A DNA stretch of 33,388 bases. It comes from Embleya sp040605455. Its GTDB lineage: Bacteria > Actinomycetota > Actinomycetes > Streptomycetales > Streptomycetaceae. Location: positions 1 to 33,388 of the forward strand of contig NZ_JBEXCV010000103.1 in assembly GCF_040605455.1 (NCBI RefSeq), given 5' to 3'. Position 1 is the first letter of the stretch. Each line of letters begins with the position of its first letter. The notes below the pieces were generated by a model. The model made no database searches, was not told the origin of the DNA, and saw only the letters and a list, made by a program, of their open reading frames with translations. The translations under genes were made by a program, and so were the position numbers. Below, piece by piece: positions 17,809 to 27,780 of this stretch.

Positions 17809-20024
17809 CAGTCGACCGGCAGCTCGTGGTCCAACTGCTTGTACAGGCCCTTGAGCAGGTCCACCGCGGCATCCGCGATCACCGTGCCGGGCGGGAAGAC
17901 CGCCGTGGCGCCCATGTCGAGCAGCGGCTGCACGTCGGCGGGCGGGATCACCCCACCGACCACGACCATGATCTCCTCGGCGTCCAGCGCCGCGAGCTCC
18001 TGCCGCAGCGCCGGGACCAGCGTGAGGTGACCGGCCGCGAGCGAGGACACGCCGACCACGTGCACATCCGCCTCGACCGCCTGCCGGGCCACCTCGCCCG
18101 GCGTCTGGAACAGCGCGCCCACGTCCACGTCGAAGCCGAGGTCGGCAAACGCGGTGGCGATCACTTTCTGCCCCCGGTCGTGACCGTCCTGGCCCATCTT
18201 GGCCACCAGGATGCGCGGCCGGCGACCCTCCAACTCCTCGAACCGGGCGACCAGCGAGCGGGCCGTCTCCACGTTCGGCGACATGCCCACCTCTTCCCGG
18301 TAGACCCCGGTCAACGTGCGGATCTGCGCCTGGTGACGCCCGTACGCCGACTCCAGCGCGTCGGAGATCTCGCCGACGGTGGCCTTGGCCCGCGCGGCGT
18401 CCACGGCGAGTGCGAGCAGGTTGTGCTCCAGGTCGCGCGGCCGGGTGCCCTCGACGTCGGCCTGCGCCGCACCGGACAGCGCGGCCAGCGCACGACGCAC
18501 CGCGTCGTCGTCGCGCTCCTCGCGCAACCTGCGCAGCTTGTGCAACTGGCCCTCGCGGACCGCCTTGTTGTCGATCTTGAGCACGTCGATCGCCTCATCG
18601 CTGGCGACCAGGTACTTGTTCACGCCGATCACCGACTGCCGGCCCGAGTCGATCCGGGCCTGGGTCCGCGCCGCCGCCTCCTCGATCCGCAGCTTGGGCA
18701 GGCCCTCGGCGATCGCCGACGCCATGCCGCCGGCCCGCTCCGCCTCGGCGATGTGCTCGCGGGCGCGCACCGCGAGGTCGTGGGTGAGCCGCTCGATGTA
18801 GGCCGAGCCACCCCACGGGTCGATCACGTCGCACGTGCCCGACTCCTGCTGGAGCAGCAGCTGGGTGTTGCGCGCGATCCGGGCGGAGAAGTCGGTCGGC
18901 AGTGCGAGCGCCTCGTCCAGCGCGTTGGTGTGCAGCGACTGGGTGTGCCCCTGGGTCGAGGCCATCGCCTCCAGGCAGGTGCGCACCACGTTGTTGAACA
19001 CGTCCTGCGCGGTCAGCGACCAGCCCGAGGTCTGCGAGTGCGTGCGCAACGAGAAGGACTTGGGGTTCTTCGCGCCGAACGACTTCACGATGTCGGCCCA
19101 CAGCAGGCGCGCGGCACGCAGCTTGGCGACCTCCATGAAGAAGTTCATCCCGATCGCCCAGAAGAACGACAGGCGCGGCGCGAACGCGTCGATGTCCAGG
19201 CCCGCCGCGACGCCGGCGCGCAGGTACTCGATGCCGTCCGCGAGCGTGTACGCCAGCTCCAGGTCGGCCGTGGCCCCGGCCTCCTGGATGTGATAGCCGG
19301 AGATCGAGATCGAGTTGAACTTCGGCATCTTCTGCGAGGTGTACGCGAAGATGTCGGAGATGATCGACATCGAGGGCTTGGGCGGATAGATGTAGGTGTT
19401 GCGGACCATGAACTCCTTGAGGACGTCGTTTTGGATCGTCCCCGTCAGGTGTTCCGGTGCCACCCCCTGCTCCTCCGCCGCGACGATGTAGAGCGCCAGC
19501 ACCGGCAGCACCGCGCCGTTCATCGTCATCGAGACGGACATCCTGTCCAGCGGGATGCCGTCGAAGAGCTGGCGCATGTCGTAGATCGAGTCGATCGCGA
19601 CACCCGCCATGCCCACGTCGCCGGTCACCCGCGGGTGGTCCGAGTCGTAGCCGCGGTGAGTGGCCAGGTCGAATGCGATCGACAGACCCTTCTGGCCGGC
19701 CGCCAGGTTGCGCCGGTAGAAGGCGTTCGACTCCTCCGCGGTGGAGAAGCCCGCGTACTGGCGGATCGTCCACGGCTGGTTGACGTACATCGTCGGGTAC
19801 GGACCGCGCAGGAACGGCGTGATGCCCGGGTAGGTGCCCAGGAAGTCGAGCCCCTCCAGGTCCTCCTCGGTGTACAGCGCCTTGAGCGGGATGCCCTCGG
19901 GAGTGTCGTGCGTGAGTGCGTCCGCGTCCTTGCCGGTCTCCTCGCGCACGGCGTCCCGCCACGCGTCGAGGTCACCGGACGCGGGCGCGTCGAGCTCGAC
20001 CTGGGTGAAGTCGGGAATGCTCAT
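17808..20024 (-). CDS. mutB: Methylmalonyl-CoA mutase, large (catalytic) subunit
   Basis: A 738-residue catalytic subunit that converts (R)-methylmalonyl-CoA to succinyl-CoA using adenosylcobalamin. The N-terminal TIM-barrel part has the acyl-CoA binding segment YPTMYVNQPWTIRQYAGFST and GLSIAFDLATHRGYDSDHP. The C-terminal cobalamin domain has KMGQDGHDRG with the Co-binding H615 (D-x-H-x-x-G), then GALFQTPGEV and VGGVIPP. Length matches the family (about 730). The ATG start overlaps the mutA stop by four bases (ATGA). With mutA it forms the heterodimer typical of actinobacteria. The product feeds the TCA cycle, next to the divergent succinate dehydrogenase operon. Confidence 0.97.
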   Translation of the reverse strand: MSIPDFTQVELDAPASGDLDAWRDAVREETGKDADALTHDTPEGIPLKALYTEEDLEGLDFLGTYPGITPFLRGPYPTMYVNQPWTIRQYAGFSTAEESNAFYRRNLAAGQKGLSIAFDLATHRGYDSDHPRVTGDVGMAGVAIDSIYDMRQLFDGIPLDRMSVSMTMNGAVLPVLALYIVAAEEQGVAPEHLTGTIQNDVLKEFMVRNTYIYPPKPSMSIISDIFAYTSQKMPKFNSISISGYHIQEAGATADLELAYTLADGIEYLRAGVAAGLDIDAFAPRLSFFWAIGMNFFMEVAKLRAARLLWADIVKSFGAKNPKSFSLRTHSQTSGWSLTAQDVFNNVVRTCLEAMASTQGHTQSLHTNALDEALALPTDFSARIARNTQLLLQQESGTCDVIDPWGGSAYIERLTHDLAVRAREHIAEAERAGGMASAIAEGLPKLRIEEAAARTQARIDSGRQSVIGVNKYLVASDEAIDVLKIDNKAVREGQLHKLRRLREERDDDAVRRALAALSGAAQADVEGTRPRDLEHNLLALAVDAARAKATVGEISDALESAYGRHQAQIRTLTGVYREEVGMSPNVETARSLVARFEELEGRRPRILVAKMGQDGHDRGQKVIATAFADLGFDVDVGALFQTPGEVARQAVEADVHVVGVSSLAAGHLTLVPALRQELAALDAEEIMVVVGGVIPPADVQPLLDMGATAVFPPGTVIADAAVDLLKGLYKQLDHELPVD

Positions 20025-21937
20025 TTCGCCCCCTCCGGGGAATCCGCCACGGTGTCGTAGGTGGCGTGCAGGACGGCGAGCGCGTCGCACCCGGTGTACA
20101 CGTACCCGTCCGGGTCGGCTCCGTGCCCGTTTTGGCCCGCGATCAGGATCCGGCGGGCGCCGGCCTCGCGCAGCGCGGCGGCGACGGGCGCCGCCAGGGT
20201 CGCGTACAGCTTCTCCGAGGAGGTCAGCACGACGGTCGCCGGCCGGTCGGCCGCCGTCCACCGGTCCAGGACCTGCTCGACCGCGCCCTCGTCCACCGCG
20301 GTGATGCCCGCTTCGACGGCGGCGATGCCGCCGGCGGCGAACAGGTTGCCGGCGAAGCCGGCCCGCGCGGTGTACTGCGCGAGCGGGCCCAGTGTGGCCA
20401 GGAACACGCTCGGGCGCGCACCGGACGCGGCGAGCAGCGCGTCCGAACGGTCGCGCAGCGACTCGTACGCCTCGGCATAGCGCACCCGGGGCAGCCCGGC
20501 GGCGGAGACCGGGACGTCGGGCGCGCTTTCGCGCACGACCGGCACCTCGGTCAGGTTGGGGAACTCGCTGACGCCGGTGATCGGGTCGGTGCGGTCGGCG
20601 ATGTCCTTGTCGCGCTTGGCCCGCACCTCGGCCAGTTGCCCGGCGAGCCATCCCGAGTCGAGCACCGCGACGATCCCGCCGCGCCGCTCGATCTCCTGGA
20701 AGAACGCCCAGCCGGTGCGCGCGAGGTCGTCGGTGAGCTGTTCGACGAACCACGAGCCGCCGGCCGGGTCGATCACCTGCGCGAGGTGCGACTCCTCCAG
20801 GAGCAGCGCCTGCGTGTTGCGGGCTATCCGCCGGGAGAACGGGTCGGACAGGCCGATCGCGGCGTCGAAGGCGCGAACGGTGACCGCGTCGGCGCCACCG
20901 ACGCCGGCCGCGAAGGACGCGACCGTGGTGCGCAGCATGTTGACCCACGGATCGCGCCGGGTGGTCATCGCCCACGAGGTCAGCGCGTGCTGGCGCTGGG
21001 CACCGGCCGACGCGGAGGCACCGGAGGCCTGGGCGACCCGGGCCCACAACCGGCGGGCCGCGCGCAGCTTGGCGATGGTCGGGAACTGCTCGGCGGTGGC
21101 CGCGAAGCGGAACTCGAGCAGTCCCAGCGCGGTGTCCACGTCGAGTCCGGCATCGGTCAGCGCGCGCAGGTACGCGACGCCGGCGGCGGTGGCCGCGCCC
21201 AGTTCCTGGCCCTCCGAGCCCCCCGCCTCGTGGTACGGCTGCCCGTCCACGGCGATGGCCTGCAGGCCCGCGAATTCCGCGTGCACCCGGGCCGCGAGCT
21301 CGGCGGCTGCGGCCACGTCGGCGCCCGCACCGGTGCGCGCGTGGTGCGAGATCGGGTCGGCACCCGTGTTGCCGCGCGGTTCGCCGGGAGCGACGCCGCT
21401 CGCGCGGAACACGGCGAGCAGCGCGTCGGCGGCCGAAACGAAGTCGGCGCCTGTGGTCAGGGCCACCGGCGCCAGGTCGAGCAGCACACCGTCGAGCGCG
21501 CGGGCCAGGTCGACCGGCGCCAGCGCGCCGTCACCCACCTGAAGGAAGACGGAAGTGACCCCGTTCTCCAGATCGGCGAGCACGCTCTCGTTGGCCCGAG
21601 CCGGGTCGGAGTCGGCGTGCAACTGGCGCACGTCCCAACCGTCCGCGGCGTGTCCGGCCGCGCGCGAGCCCCGGACGAACGGGCTCAGCCCGGGTACGCC
21701 CGGCCGGGCGGCCGCCTCCGTGTACAGCGGGGACAGCTTGATGCCGTCGTAGGTAGTGGTCGCCAGCAGGTCTTCGGGGTGCTCGGGCGCGTCGTTCTCG
21801 CCCAGCACCTTCGATTTGCGGAGCACGCCGGCCACGAGGCGCTGCCATTGTTCCCGCGTGGGCTGCGGAAATTGGCTCGCGAAGGTGGATCCGGTAGACG
21901 TGCCGCCATCGACAGTAGCCTCCGTCATGGGTCGCAT
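20021..21937 (-). CDS. mutA: Methylmalonyl-CoA mutase, small subunit
   Basis: A 638-residue non-catalytic partner of MutB. It shares the mutase barrel (PTREQWQRLVAGVLRKSK at the N-terminus, DPAGGSWFVEQLTDDLAR in the middle) but its C-terminal domain has GQNGHGADPDG where a cobalamin-binding subunit would have D-x-H-x-x-G. It therefore should not bind B12, as known for small subunits. The ORF's first ATG (21937) is given; a second ATG three codons on (21928, MTEATVDGG) is equally likely and neither has a good ribosome site. First gene of the operon, facing sdhC across 385 bp. No epimerase or propionyl-CoA carboxylase gene is in the window. Confidence 0.95.
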   Translation of the reverse strand: MRPMTEATVDGGTSTGSTFASQFPQPTREQWQRLVAGVLRKSKVLGENDAPEHPEDLLATTTYDGIKLSPLYTEAAARPGVPGLSPFVRGSRAAGHAADGWDVRQLHADSDPARANESVLADLENGVTSVFLQVGDGALAPVDLARALDGVLLDLAPVALTTGADFVSAADALLAVFRASGVAPGEPRGNTGADPISHHARTGAGADVAAAAELAARVHAEFAGLQAIAVDGQPYHEAGGSEGQELGAATAAGVAYLRALTDAGLDVDTALGLLEFRFAATAEQFPTIAKLRAARRLWARVAQASGASASAGAQRQHALTSWAMTTRRDPWVNMLRTTVASFAAGVGGADAVTVRAFDAAIGLSDPFSRRIARNTQALLLEESHLAQVIDPAGGSWFVEQLTDDLARTGWAFFQEIERRGGIVAVLDSGWLAGQLAEVRAKRDKDIADRTDPITGVSEFPNLTEVPVVRESAPDVPVSAAGLPRVRYAEAYESLRDRSDALLAASGARPSVFLATLGPLAQYTARAGFAGNLFAAGGIAAVEAGITAVDEGAVEQVLDRWTAADRPATVVLTSSEKLYATLAAPVAAALREAGARRILIAGQNGHGADPDGYVYTGCDALAVLHATYDTVADSPEGAK

Positions 21938-22322
21938 CGTAGGGACCGACGGGGCGGATGAATACGCACTCCCGATGTGATGCCGGCCCTACCCGTCGGT
22001 CACCTCTGTGACCTGGGCCTTCGCACCTGCCCCGATCTTTCGTCCACAAGCGTGGCGCTTTCACCCGGACGAGTGCTGACGGGGCGTCAGCAATTCGTGA
22101 CGCGTGACGTCCGGCTCACCCGGATGGTTCCACTCCGTCATGCGGAATGGATCACATCGCGCGCCCTGCCACAAGGGGCCCCCTCATCGGTGGCTACCAT
22201 GGCCGGGGCCGGGCGACCGATACCCGGCCGGGCCGACCGACAACCAGAGGGTCCGACACGGAATGCGGACACCCTCCCAGCCGGCCGCGTCCCCCTTGTA
22301 CCGCACCCGGAGGGTAGTTTCC
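21938..22322. promoter_or_regulatory. Divergent mutA/sdhC control region with inverted and tandem repeats
   Basis: No gene is seen in these 385 bp, which must hold promoters for both operons. Repeats found: GGTCAC-N4-GTGACC at 21998-22013; TGCTGACG-N3-CGTCAGCA at 22074-22092; tandem CGTGACG CGTGACG at 22096-22109. TACCAT at 22195-22200 (after TGGC) is a possible -10 for sdhC but lacks a clear -35. A GC-rich hairpin (CCGGGC...) lies near 22209-22234 in the putative sdhC leader. Which regulator binds is unknown. Confidence 0.45.
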
Positions 22323-22703
22323 GTGCCGGCTGGAACGCTCTACCGCGGCCGGGAAGGCATGTGGTCCTGGGTGGCTCATCGAGTCACCGGCGTCCTCATC
22401 TTCTTCTTCCTGTTCGCGCACGTCCTCGACACCGCACTCGTTCGCGTATCTCCCGAGGCGTACGACCAGACGATCGACATCTACAAGAACCCGTTCGTCA
22501 ACCTGCTCGAGTACGGGCTCGTCGCGGCCATCCTGTTCCACGCACTCAATGGTCTGCGGATCATCGCGGTGGACTTCTGGGAGAAGGGCCCGCGCTACCA
22601 GAAGCAGATGCTCTGGACTGTCGTCGGTGTCTGGGTCGTGCTGATGGCCGGGAGTGCCTACCCGATCCTGCAGCACTCGATCAAGACCATCTTCGGGAGC
22701 TGA
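22323..22703 (+). CDS. sdhC: Succinate dehydrogenase cytochrome b subunit
   Basis: A 126-residue membrane subunit that, with SdhD, anchors SdhAB and holds the heme and quinone site. It starts GTLYRGREGMWSWVAHRVTG and has three hydrophobic helices; H33 in LFAHVLDTAL and the H in LFHALNGLR are likely heme ligands. The GTG at 22323 is chosen because GGAGGG lies 8 bases upstream (22309-22314) and the protein then begins as the actinomycete family does; the longer reading from 22104 is not conserved-looking. First gene of sdhCDAB, with sdhD starting one base after its stop. Confidence 0.93.
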   Translation: MPAGTLYRGREGMWSWVAHRVTGVLIFFFLFAHVLDTALVRVSPEAYDQTIDIYKNPFVNLLEYGLVAAILFHALNGLRIIAVDFWEKGPRYQKQMLWTVVGVWVVLMAGSAYPILQHSIKTIFGS

Positions 22704-22704
22704 C

Positions 22705-23169
22705 ATGTCTTTCAGCAATACGTCAGCCGCCACCATCGAAAACGCGCCCAAGATCCACGGCGGCGGTCCGTCGATCGAGTCTCCGCGCAGCAAGCGTTCA
22801 CCGCGTTCGACCAAGACCAACTTCGAGCTCTACGGCTGGCTGTTCATGCGGCTGTCGGGCGTGCTCCTGGTCGTCCTGGTCATCGGCCACCTGATCATTC
22901 AGCTCGTCCTGGACGGCGGTGTGTCCAAGATCGGCTTCGCCTTCGTCGCGGGCCGCTGGTCCTCGCCGTTCTGGCAGTCGTGGGACCTCATCATGCTCTG
23001 GCTCGCCGAGCTGCACGGTGTCAACGGTCTGCGCACGATCATCAACGACTACGCGGAGCGGGACCAGACCCGGTTCTGGCTCAAGGCGCTGCTCTACACG
23101 TCCGCGCTGATCGTGCTTTTCCTGGGGACCTTGGTGATCTTCACCTTCGACCCGAACATCGGCAGCTGA
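22705..23169 (+). CDS. sdhD: Succinate dehydrogenase hydrophobic membrane anchor subunit
   Basis: A 154-residue membrane subunit with a polar N-terminus of about 45 residues (Ser/Thr/Asn-rich, then RSKRSPRSTKTNFELYGW) and three helices: the first in LSGVLLVVLVIGHLIIQLVL, the second around WDLIMLWLAELHGVNGLRTI, the third in SALIVLFLGTLVIFTF. Histidines in IGHLI and ELHGVNG are positioned for heme or quinone contact. The ATG is preceded by GGGAG at 22696-22700, inside the end of sdhC, so the genes are tightly linked. The second gene in the order C-D-A-B. Confidence 0.93.
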   Translation: MSFSNTSAATIENAPKIHGGGPSIESPRSKRSPRSTKTNFELYGWLFMRLSGVLLVVLVIGHLIIQLVLDGGVSKIGFAFVAGRWSSPFWQSWDLIMLWLAELHGVNGLRTIINDYAERDQTRFWLKALLYTSALIVLFLGTLVIFTFDPNIGS

Positions 23170-23196
23170 CCAGTACCCGAGGACTGAACGAGCATC

Positions 23197-24953
<1,757 letters not shown>

Positions 24954-24954
<1 letters not shown>

Positions 24955-25733
24955 TGACTGCCGTAGTGGAAGAGACCGCGCCCGGCAAGGGGCACGGAGC
25001 CACGGCCGCCGAGCGTGACCACACCCTGATCACGATCACGCTGCGGATTCGCCGGTTCAACCCGGAGACCGACGCGGAGCCGTACTGGCAGGACTTCAAG
25101 GTCGAGGCCGACCCGACCGAGCGCATCCTGACCGCGATGATGAAGATCAAGGCGGAGCAGGACGGTTCGCTGACCTTCCGTCGCTCGTGCGCGCACGGCA
25201 TCTGCGGCTCGGACGCGATGCGGATCAACGGCCGCAACCGGCTGGCCTGCAAGACCCTGGTCAAGGACTTGGACATGGCCAAGCCGATCACGGTCGAGGC
25301 GATCAAGGGCCTGAAGCTGGAGAAGGACCTCGTCGTCGACATGGATCCGTTCATGCAGGCGTACAAGGACGTGATGCCGTTCCTGATCACGTCGGGCAAC
25401 GAGCCGACGCGCGAGCGTCTGCAGTCGCCGGAGGATCGCGAGCGTTTCGACGACACCACCAAGTGCATCCTGTGCGCGGCGTGCACCACGTCGTGCCCGG
25501 TGTTCTGGAGCGACGGGCAGTACTTCGGCCCGGCCGCGATCGTCAACGCGCACCGGTTCATCTTCGACTCGCGGGACGAGGGCGCCGAGGAGCGTCTTGA
25601 GATCCTCAACGAGAAGGAGGGCGTGTGGCGCTGCCGCACGACCTTCAACTGCACCGAGGCGTGCCCGCGTGGCATCGAGGTCACCAAGGCGATCCAGGAA
25701 GTCAAGCGCGCGCTGATCTTCCGTCGCGTGTGA
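24954..25733 (+). CDS. sdhB: Succinate dehydrogenase iron-sulfur subunit
   Basis: A 259-residue subunit that carries electrons from SdhA to the membrane quinone through three Fe-S clusters. The [2Fe-2S] ligands are C79, C84, D87 and C99; the Asp in place of the third Cys (GICGSD) also occurs in E. coli SdhB, so this is not a defect. The [4Fe-4S] and [3Fe-4S] ligands lie in CILCAACTTSCP (C171, C174, C177, C181) and RCRTTFNCTEACP (C227, C233, C237). The N-terminus has about 20 extra polar residues before the ferredoxin fold. Last gene of the operon, followed by a strong palindromic terminator. Confidence 0.97.
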
Positions 25734-25745
25734 TCGATTGACGCG

Positions 25746-25781
25746 ACGAGGGCCCGGAACCGATCGGTTCCGGGCCCTCGT
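25746..25781. terminator. Bidirectional palindromic terminator between sdhB and mazG
   Basis: A perfect 36-bp palindrome with half-site ACGAGGGCCCGGAACCGA, 12 bases after the sdhB stop and 8 bases from the mazG stop. The two genes converge, so it can serve both. There is no T-run on either side, as is common in actinomycetes. Confidence 0.75.
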
Positions 25782-25789
25782 GCGTTCGG

Positions 25790-26842
25790 CTAGCGTCCTT
25801 CGACCTCGCGCACTCGGTCGCCGTGGCGCAGGGTCGCGGCGCGCAGCGCGGTCTCGGCGTCGACGCCCTGGCGGGCGGCCAGTTCGGTGACGGCGAGCAG
25901 CAGGTCGCCGATCGCCTCGGGGCCGGCGTAGTCGTCCTTCTCGAAGGCCGTCGGCAGCACGGGTGTGGGCACGGTCAGCCCCGCCTTGCGGGTGCGGGAC
26001 AAATGCTTCGCGGCCAGCGCCAGTGCCGGCTGACTCATCGCGATGCCGTCCAGCGCCGAGGCCCGATCGCTCTTCTCCGCCGCCTTGAGCGCGTCCCAGT
26101 TGGCCTCGACCGCCTCGGGCGTGTCCGCTTGCACGTCCGCGAAAACGTGTGGGTGGCGGCTGATCAGCTTGTCCACGATGCCGCCGGCCACGTCGTCGAT
26201 CGAGAACGGGTCGGCCTCGTCCTCCTCGGCCACCCGGGCGTGGAAGAACACCTGCATCAGCACGTCACCGAGTTCCTCGCGCAGGTGCTCCCGGTCCCCC
26301 GAGTCGATCGCGTCGACCAGCTCGTAGGTCTCCTCGACCAGGTACCGCGCGAGCGACTCGTGGGTCTGCTCCGCGTCCCACGGGCAACCGCCGGGTGAGC
26401 GCAGCCGGTCCATGACCGCGACCAGGTCGAGCAGTCGCGCACCGGGCAGGTCCCATGCGCCGGGCAGCAGTTCGATCTCCGGAATCGGCTCGGCGTCCTC
26501 GCCACCCGCCGCGGCCTGTGCCAGCGCCGGGCCCAGGCCCGGGTCGTCGTCGGTGGCCGCGAGCCACACCACCAGCCCGGTCCGGGCCCGCTCCAGCAAC
26601 CGGCGCGCGAGCGCGCGCGGGCCCGCGTCGAGGTCGACGATCTCGACCTCGACGCCCGCCTCGCGCAGATACGGCAACTGCGGGTGGTCGGCGTCCGCGG
26701 TCGACACGCACCCGGTCGGGGTGCCGGCCGCCTCGCGTAGCGTGTGCCACGCGGGCCAGCTCAGCAGACCGGGTGCGACCCGATGGGTCCCGGCGAGCAG
26801 GACGAGACGGGCGGGCGGCGCGGAAGCAGGCGAGTCACTCAC
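25790..26842 (-). CDS. mazG: MazG nucleoside triphosphate pyrophosphohydrolase
   Basis: A 350-residue enzyme that hydrolyses (d)NTPs, including damaged ones, to monophosphates, limiting mutagenesis. The MazG domain at about 140-255 has GGCPWDAEQTHESLARYL and the metal-binding set E170, E171, E174 (VEETYEL) with E189, E190 and D193 (REELGDV). Residues 1-130 form an actinobacterial-type N-terminal extension with no recognised catalytic motif (LVLLAGTHRVAPGLLSWPAW). The C-terminal 90 residues (AALDGI...HLSRTRKAGL) follow without a full second MazG motif set. It is adjacent to a lipoprotein gene and mfd, an arrangement also known in mycobacteria (mfd-mazG). Confidence 0.92.
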   Translation of the reverse strand: MSDSPASAPPARLVLLAGTHRVAPGLLSWPAWHTLREAAGTPTGCVSTADADHPQLPYLREAGVEVEIVDLDAGPRALARRLLERARTGLVVWLAATDDDPGLGPALAQAAAGGEDAEPIPEIELLPGAWDLPGARLLDLVAVMDRLRSPGGCPWDAEQTHESLARYLVEETYELVDAIDSGDREHLREELGDVLMQVFFHARVAEEDEADPFSIDDVAGGIVDKLISRHPHVFADVQADTPEAVEANWDALKAAEKSDRASALDGIAMSQPALALAAKHLSRTRKAGLTVPTPVLPTAFEKDDYAGPEAIGDLLLAVTELAARQGVDAETALRAATLRHGDRVREVEGR

Positions 26843-26863
26843 CCGGCCAGCCTACGGTCCGGG

Positions 26864-27583
26864 TCAGGTGCCGCTCTCCGTGCCGGGCGGGACTTCCACG
26901 AGGCCGGGTACGGCGGGCTGGGTGCCCGCCGCGAGCCACGAGTACGTGGCGGGCGTCGTGCTCAGCTTCGCCGAGTCCCAGGTGCCGTACCGCGGGTTCA
27001 CGGTGATCTTCATCGAACTCGCCACGTCGCTCAGGTAGCCGTTCAGCTGCGTCTGGGCTTCGGCCGAGTCGAGCTGGATCCCGCGCGCCTTGGCGATCTC
27101 CAGCTTGAGCGCCTCGGCGCGCACGAAGTCGTCCACCTCGCCGGGCAGCACCCCCGTCTGCAGCAGCCGGGCCTGGAGCGCCTCCGGGCTGCCGAACCTC
27201 TTCTCCAGGGAGCGCCGGGCCTGGAGCACCTGGGTCGCGGTCAGCGTGACGTGATTGCGCCGGGCCGCCTCGTCGACCACCCGCCGCGAGATCAGCTGCA
27301 CCAACTCGGCCTGGTTGGCCTCCAGCTGGGCGCTCGTTCCGGTCAGCGGCAGGTTGTTCCGAGAGAACGCCTGCTCGAGCCGGTCGACCTTGGCGTTCAG
27401 GGTGGAGATCTCGATCCGGTCCCCGCCGACCGTGGCGGCGGCACCGGCCTTGGACTCCGAGCAGCCGGCGAGCGCGAAACCGGTGACCAGCACCAGGCCC
27501 ACCGCGGCCATCCGGGCCCGGGACGCGGATCGCCGCCTGCGGCGCGCGGGATCGACAGGGACGGAACGCGACGTGCGACTCAC
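26864..27583 (-). CDS. SurA_N-like lipoprotein
   Basis: A 239-residue exported lipoprotein. From the GTG at 27583 (GGGAG five bases before it) there are basic residues (PARRRRRSASRAR), a hydrophobic segment and the lipobox LAGC with the lipidated Cys at 41. A later ATG (27511, MAAVGLVLVTG) would give a shorter signal peptide. The mature part resembles the SurA N-terminal chaperone domain: VGGDRIEISTLNAKVDRLEQA, then ELVQLISRRVVDEAAR and QVLQARRSLEKRFGS. No parvulin-type PPIase domain follows; the protein ends in NPRYGTWDSAKLSTTP and a Pro-rich tail. Role in folding of secreted proteins is inferred. It lies between mazG (21 bp) and mfd. Confidence 0.85.
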   Translation of the reverse strand: MSRTSRSVPVDPARRRRRSASRARMAAVGLVLVTGFALAGCSESKAGAAATVGGDRIEISTLNAKVDRLEQAFSRNNLPLTGTSAQLEANQAELVQLISRRVVDEAARRNHVTLTATQVLQARRSLEKRFGSPEALQARLLQTGVLPGEVDDFVRAEALKLEIAKARGIQLDSAEAQTQLNGYLSDVASSMKITVNPRYGTWDSAKLSTTPATYSWLAAGTQPAVPGLVEVPPGTESGT

Positions 27584-27738
27584 ACGAACTCCCGGGGCTC
27601 GATGGCGCTGTACGGCGGTGCGACTGTCGGCCACGGCAGGCGTGCGCCCCATGACCAACGATCAAAGATACGGGTGGGCACGCTCGAAGTCCGCACATTC
27701 GCCAAGATCATCCACGCCGGTCGGCGGACGGGCCGGCT

Positions 27739-27777
27739 CGGTTCCCGGGCCGGCACACCGCACCGGCCCGGGAACCG
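27739..27777 (-). terminator. Terminator of mfd
   Basis: The arms CGGTTCCCGGGCCGG and CCGGCCCGGGAACCG form a 15-bp perfect stem with a 9-base loop, three bases after the mfd stop. There is no T-run. It suggests the lipoprotein and mazG genes downstream rely at least partly on another promoter in 27584-27738. Confidence 0.7.
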
Positions 27778-27780
27778 CCG

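Noticed and set aside
20025..21047. A 5' extension of mutB that would make a 1079-residue protein
   Set aside because: The extension overlaps mutA in another frame and is Arg-rich without motifs. MutB begins at the ATGA overlap, giving the normal length of 738.
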